A stretch of 44,143 nt of DNA, from positions 1 through 44,143 of the IMG/VR virus record IMGVR_UViG_3300021375_000055. One strand, 5' to 3'. Shown one piece after another: positions 41,081 through 44,143 of this stretch. The notes under the pieces are model-generated. The model worked only from the letters and a program-made list of their open reading frames with translations. It had not been told where the DNA came from and made no database searches. Each line of letters starts with the position of its first letter. Within the stretch, counting starts at the first letter, position 1. This stretch comes from a virus. Made by a program: the position numbers and the translations under genes.

Positions 41081-43978
41081 GTGAATCAAGACGAAATACT
41101 AAATCTTATACGTATGTTACCCAAATGGGCTAAGGAGGATACCCTCAAAGGTATCGTGACACAAGAAGGTACTGACCTCCAAAAGAATATTACTGCCGTT
41201 AATAGTTTAGCTAGGAAATTAGGCCTAAAAGAAATTACAATTAATGTACAAGATACTATTTCTGGTACTAAGAAGATGAACCAGAAATTTCAGCGTACCC
41301 TAGATAATATTTCTAAAGGTATGAACGATGTGTCAGCAATTAGATCAACAAATGGTATTGAAGCATTAGGTGAAATAGCTGATATTACTGGATCTGTTTT
41401 AGGACAGGCTGGTGGTGGGGTATCAGCTTTATCCAAATTCTTTGGAAGAAGAGCCGCAGTCGCTGGTAAAATAACTGGCGCAGTATCAAAGACTGCTGGT
41501 GGATTTTTAAAAGCATTCGGTGGCTTAACAGCCGCGATAGCACCATTAATTTATAATCAAGAAAAAAATGTTAGAGCCTCATTGGATTTCGGTTTGGTGT
41601 TTGATAATAGTTATGTTGGAGGTCCGTTGGGTGGGGTAACAGCACTAAGGGGATCAACAGCAAACATGGGAATGGGTATGGGAGAGATGCTAAAAGGTGG
41701 CGAACTATATCGTACCTCTCTAGTTAACCTTGAAGGTCCTATGACTGGAAATATACTGACTATGAATAACTTTATGTCTACATTAGCAAAGAATAGTAGA
41801 GAAGATGCTGGCTTTAATCAAATGGGATTAGTAGCTACAGAATTTCAAGCTTCAATGGGTCAACAAGCAAACCTATTATTCCAATTAGGTGAAATGACAA
41901 AGTTTAATATACCTGCTAGAAAAAGAATGGTATCGTTGTTTAACACAACACAATCAATAGCACTTGGCTTAGCTGATATGACTGGTATTAATAGACAACA
42001 GTTACTTGATAATGCCCTAAGTGCTGAAGCCACAGAAAGTGTACGATCAAGTTTATTAAGGCAGAAAGATATTATTGAAGAAAAGTACGGTGAACATGCG
42101 GTTGAGCAGATTGCTGTTAATGCAGATATGATTGGATCATTATTTAAAAATATGGTACCAGCACTTGGACCAGCAATAGAAACAACACTTATGAATGCTA
42201 CATCAATGTTGGGAACAACTGATAATATTAATGCCGCTATTACACCAGAACTACAAGAAATATTGGCATTAATGAATAATGGAGCATCAAACAAATTATT
42301 GGCATTATTACAAGATGGTTTAACTAGTAAGATTGATAGACATGAACTGGTAAACCGTGCTCGTGATATGTTAAAGGACATGCAAAAACTTGAATATGTA
42401 CCAGCAACGGCAAATGCAGACCCTACAATGAAAGCATACAATAGGATAATTAATGAATCTCTGATGGTGAGCGATGCATTTATTAATTCAACTGATGATG
42501 TTGTTGCGGCAAAAATAAAGGGAGCCGCCGACGCTGTAGAACAAGGTGATGATAGCGTTGAAGGAATGGAAGGCGTTAAAGTAGGTCTTAGAAATTTACA
42601 ACACAATATTACTCCAGGCTTTGAAACACTTTCTGGTTTGTTTGCTGATATGGCAAATGGACTTGGTGATTTTAGAGATTTCCTAATAGAAAAAGAAATA
42701 TTTGGATTTAAAGCAGATGATAAAAAGATAGCAGATAAACTAAAACCTGAGATTGATCGTGATATAAGAGAAAAATTTGATCCATATAGAACTAGGTACA
42801 CGATGGAACCAGGCACATTTGATCCAAATATAACATTGGATGATGATGATCCAAACGTAAAACAAGATAGGTATATACCACAACTTCATGTTGATCCTAA
42901 ATCTAGAACAGTCGCACCCAGCACTGAGATAACAAAAGAGCAAGCAGAGGAAAGACTCGAAGGTGGAAGAGTTTCACAACACCAGATTGGACAAAATAAA
43001 TTTAGATCCAAACCACTTGCTGACGCATTGTTGACAGTATTAGAAAATGCGGCAATAGTAACTGATCCAAATATACAAGTTGTTGTTACTAGTGGCGGAC
43101 AAATGCCATTAGAAGAATGGATGACAACACCTGGTAGATCCCAGAGAGGTAATGAATATTTTGTAGATGGAAAAAAAGCACGTAAAGGAAGTAGACGACA
43201 TGATGGTGGAAATGCCGCAGATTTTAAATTAAAAAAGGATGGAAAATTTTTAGGTATTAAAAGCCCTGAGTTTTTAAGTTTTGTAGAAGCCGCCTTTGCA
43301 TTAGGTGCCAAAGCAGGTAGTGCGGCACACGGATATATGGGAAGCGAAACTGCACATATTGATATTGTAGGAACTTCCCTTGGTGGTGGAATCACTTGGT
43401 CTAATGCAGATGCAGGATTTAGACAAGCACAGGAACGTGGATTAGTTATGCAACAGCATAATGCTGACGACAACATGTATCAGAAAAGATTAAAAGAGTT
43501 GCGAGCTGTCGCAGAAGGAGAAGTTACACCAACTACTTCAGAAGTTGAGGTAGACACAAACAACGTTGTACCAGCAGTAGAAGGTGATGGAAATAATAAT
43601 ACAGAAACAAAAACAGAAACCATAAAAACAAATGATAAAAAACACCCACTTTCCAAAGAGCATTTACGTGCTAAAACCGAGGCAGAGAATAATAATGTAA
43701 TTCCATTATATCCTGATGGTAGTCCGTTTGATGGCAATACAACTACATCGGAATCATCTGTACCTGATGATGGAATGAATGCACGTATAGAAGAAATACA
43801 AGCATTAAAGAAAGCAGAAGAAGAACGTATCAATAGATCATTATCTGGTGAAGATGAATATTGGGGTAGAGAAGCAGGCGGCAGGCGCAAGTCAAAAAGA
43901 AAGATTCAACAATTATTAAAAGAGATGGAAGAGATAACAAGAGAAATGTCTAGAGATCAAATTATGGAGGCACAATAA
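41081..43978 (+). CDS. Tape-measure-like tail protein with M15-type peptidase domain, 965 aa
   Basis: The start is GTG, with a modest AGG site. The N-terminus contains LPKWAKEDTLKG (13-24), echoed in the next gene. A Gly/Ala-rich hydrophobic segment (~105-160) and a long helical middle (~200-560) are in the manner of tape-measure proteins. Residues ~700-765 look like a peptidoglycan peptidase of the M15/VanY type: RRHDGGNAADF (H707, D714) and HID (759-761), the HxxxxxxD...HxD zinc pattern. The rest is acidic, Thr-rich and ends in a basic helical tail. Its place beside the gp26-like gene suits a tail-length or tip protein that digests the cell wall during entry. The tape-measure call is inference; gp29 similarity is not evident by eye. 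Confidence 0.7.
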   Translation: MNQDEILNLIRMLPKWAKEDTLKGIVTQEGTDLQKNITAVNSLARKLGLKEITINVQDTISGTKKMNQKFQRTLDNISKGMNDVSAIRSTNGIEALGEIADITGSVLGQAGGGVSALSKFFGRRAAVAGKITGAVSKTAGGFLKAFGGLTAAIAPLIYNQEKNVRASLDFGLVFDNSYVGGPLGGVTALRGSTANMGMGMGEMLKGGELYRTSLVNLEGPMTGNILTMNNFMSTLAKNSREDAGFNQMGLVATEFQASMGQQANLLFQLGEMTKFNIPARKRMVSLFNTTQSIALGLADMTGINRQQLLDNALSAEATESVRSSLLRQKDIIEEKYGEHAVEQIAVNADMIGSLFKNMVPALGPAIETTLMNATSMLGTTDNINAAITPELQEILALMNNGASNKLLALLQDGLTSKIDRHELVNRARDMLKDMQKLEYVPATANADPTMKAYNRIINESLMVSDAFINSTDDVVAAKIKGAADAVEQGDDSVEGMEGVKVGLRNLQHNITPGFETLSGLFADMANGLGDFRDFLIEKEIFGFKADDKKIADKLKPEIDRDIREKFDPYRTRYTMEPGTFDPNITLDDDDPNVKQDRYIPQLHVDPKSRTVAPSTEITKEQAEERLEGGRVSQHQIGQNKFRSKPLADALLTVLENAAIVTDPNIQVVVTSGGQMPLEEWMTTPGRSQRGNEYFVDGKKARKGSRRHDGGNAADFKLKKDGKFLGIKSPEFLSFVEAAFALGAKAGSAAHGYMGSETAHIDIVGTSLGGGITWSNADAGFRQAQERGLVMQQHNADDNMYQKRLKELRAVAEGEVTPTTSEVEVDTNNVVPAVEGDGNNNTETKTETIKTNDKKHPLSKEHLRAKTEAENNNVIPLYPDGSPFDGNTTTSESSVPDDGMNARIEEIQALKKAEEERINRSLSGEDEYWGREAGGRRKSKRKIQQLLKEMEEITREMSRDQIMEAQ

Positions 43979-44143
43979 TGGCAGACATGCAAATACCTAT
44001 GCCAGATGGTGAACAGTTAAATTTACCACAATGGGCAACGGAACAAACGCTACAGTCGTTAGCCTCTGTTCTCAGAGCAAATAACAGTTCAAGAGATATA
44101 TTAATTAGTGCTGTTAATGCTCAAACAATGGATATAGACGGCT
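43978..44143 (+). CDS. Start of a further tail protein (partial)
   Basis: The ATG overlaps the preceding stop (TAATG), and the frame stays open to the end of the window (55 codons). The N-terminus reads MADMQIPMPDGEQLNLPQWA, then TEQTLQSLASVLRA. It shares an LPxWAxExTL motif with the preceding protein, suggesting a common N-terminal docking segment. The remainder and function lie outside the window. Confidence 0.75.
   Translation, partial: MADMQIPMPDGEQLNLPQWATEQTLQSLASVLRANNSSRDILISAVNAQTMDIDG

Noticed and set aside
41860-42816. 318-codon minus-strand frame opposite the tape-measure-like gene
   Set aside because: A Ser/Ile/Leu-rich shadow of the real frame, with no start signals.
1-44143. 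CRISPR arrays, insertion sequences, integrase or attachment sites
   Set aside because: No regularly spaced repeats, transposase motifs or integrase-like genes were seen on reading the window and its frames.

Overview
The window is AT-rich, densely coded and almost without gaps. It looks like a contiguous part of a T4-like (Straboviridae/Kyanoviridae-type) marine myovirus genome, of the kind that infects SAR11/Pelagibacter or picocyanobacteria. The evidence is a set of recognisable T4-type genes: late sigma factor gp55, recombination nuclease gp46/gp47, baseplate proteins gp53, gp5, gp25, gp6 and a gp26-like protein. With them are genes typical of marine T4-like phages: thyX, twitch-type radical SAM enzymes, short glycosyltransferases and very large tail proteins. 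Host assignment is inference; no tRNA, integrase or host gene is visible.

Layout. (1) 1-10460, minus strand: an accessory cluster behind a consensus sigma70 promoter (10514-10486). In transcription order it holds a small unknown gene, a glycosyltransferase-like gene, a second GT-like gene with a degenerate DxD, an unknown gene, a third glycosyltransferase, thyX, then a block of four radical SAM genes interrupted by one unknown gene. Start/stop overlaps suggest one translationally coupled operon. (2) 10520-34616, minus strand: the baseplate/tail module. In transcription order it holds a nucleotidyltransferase, a tail-tube-cap-like protein, gp53, a hub candidate, a gp5-like puncturing protein without a lysozyme domain, a separate GH24-like lysozyme, an HNH nuclease, gp25, gp6, a 3571-residue giant protein, and three smaller virion/fibre proteins. 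(3) 34617-39027, plus strand: gp55, gp47, gp46, a small unknown gene and a GIY-YIG nuclease-like gene, behind a second consensus sigma70 promoter. (4) 39028-39504: 477 bases without a convincing gene but packed with strong hairpins, a candidate structured RNA. (5) 39505-44143: an unknown plus-strand gene, a minus-strand gp26-like gene that appears to be joined to a 77-codon frame by a -1 frameshift, and a divergent plus-strand tape-measure-like protein with an M15-peptidase-like domain, followed by the start of another gene.

How it works together. gp55 should direct late transcription from TATAAATA elements. Such elements, exact or with one mismatch, lie in the gaps upstream of minus-strand structural genes, while gp55/46/47 and the accessory operon carry host-type sigma70 promoters. 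The baseplate genes build the cell-piercing device. The radical SAM, glycosyltransferase and ThyX genes look like a modification pathway of unknown product.

The strongest candidates for something undescribed are the structured RNA at 39028-39504, the gp26/small-ORF -1 frameshift at 40180-40174, and the radical SAM block, where one enzyme appears to be a circular permutation of its neighbour's Cys-domain arrangement.
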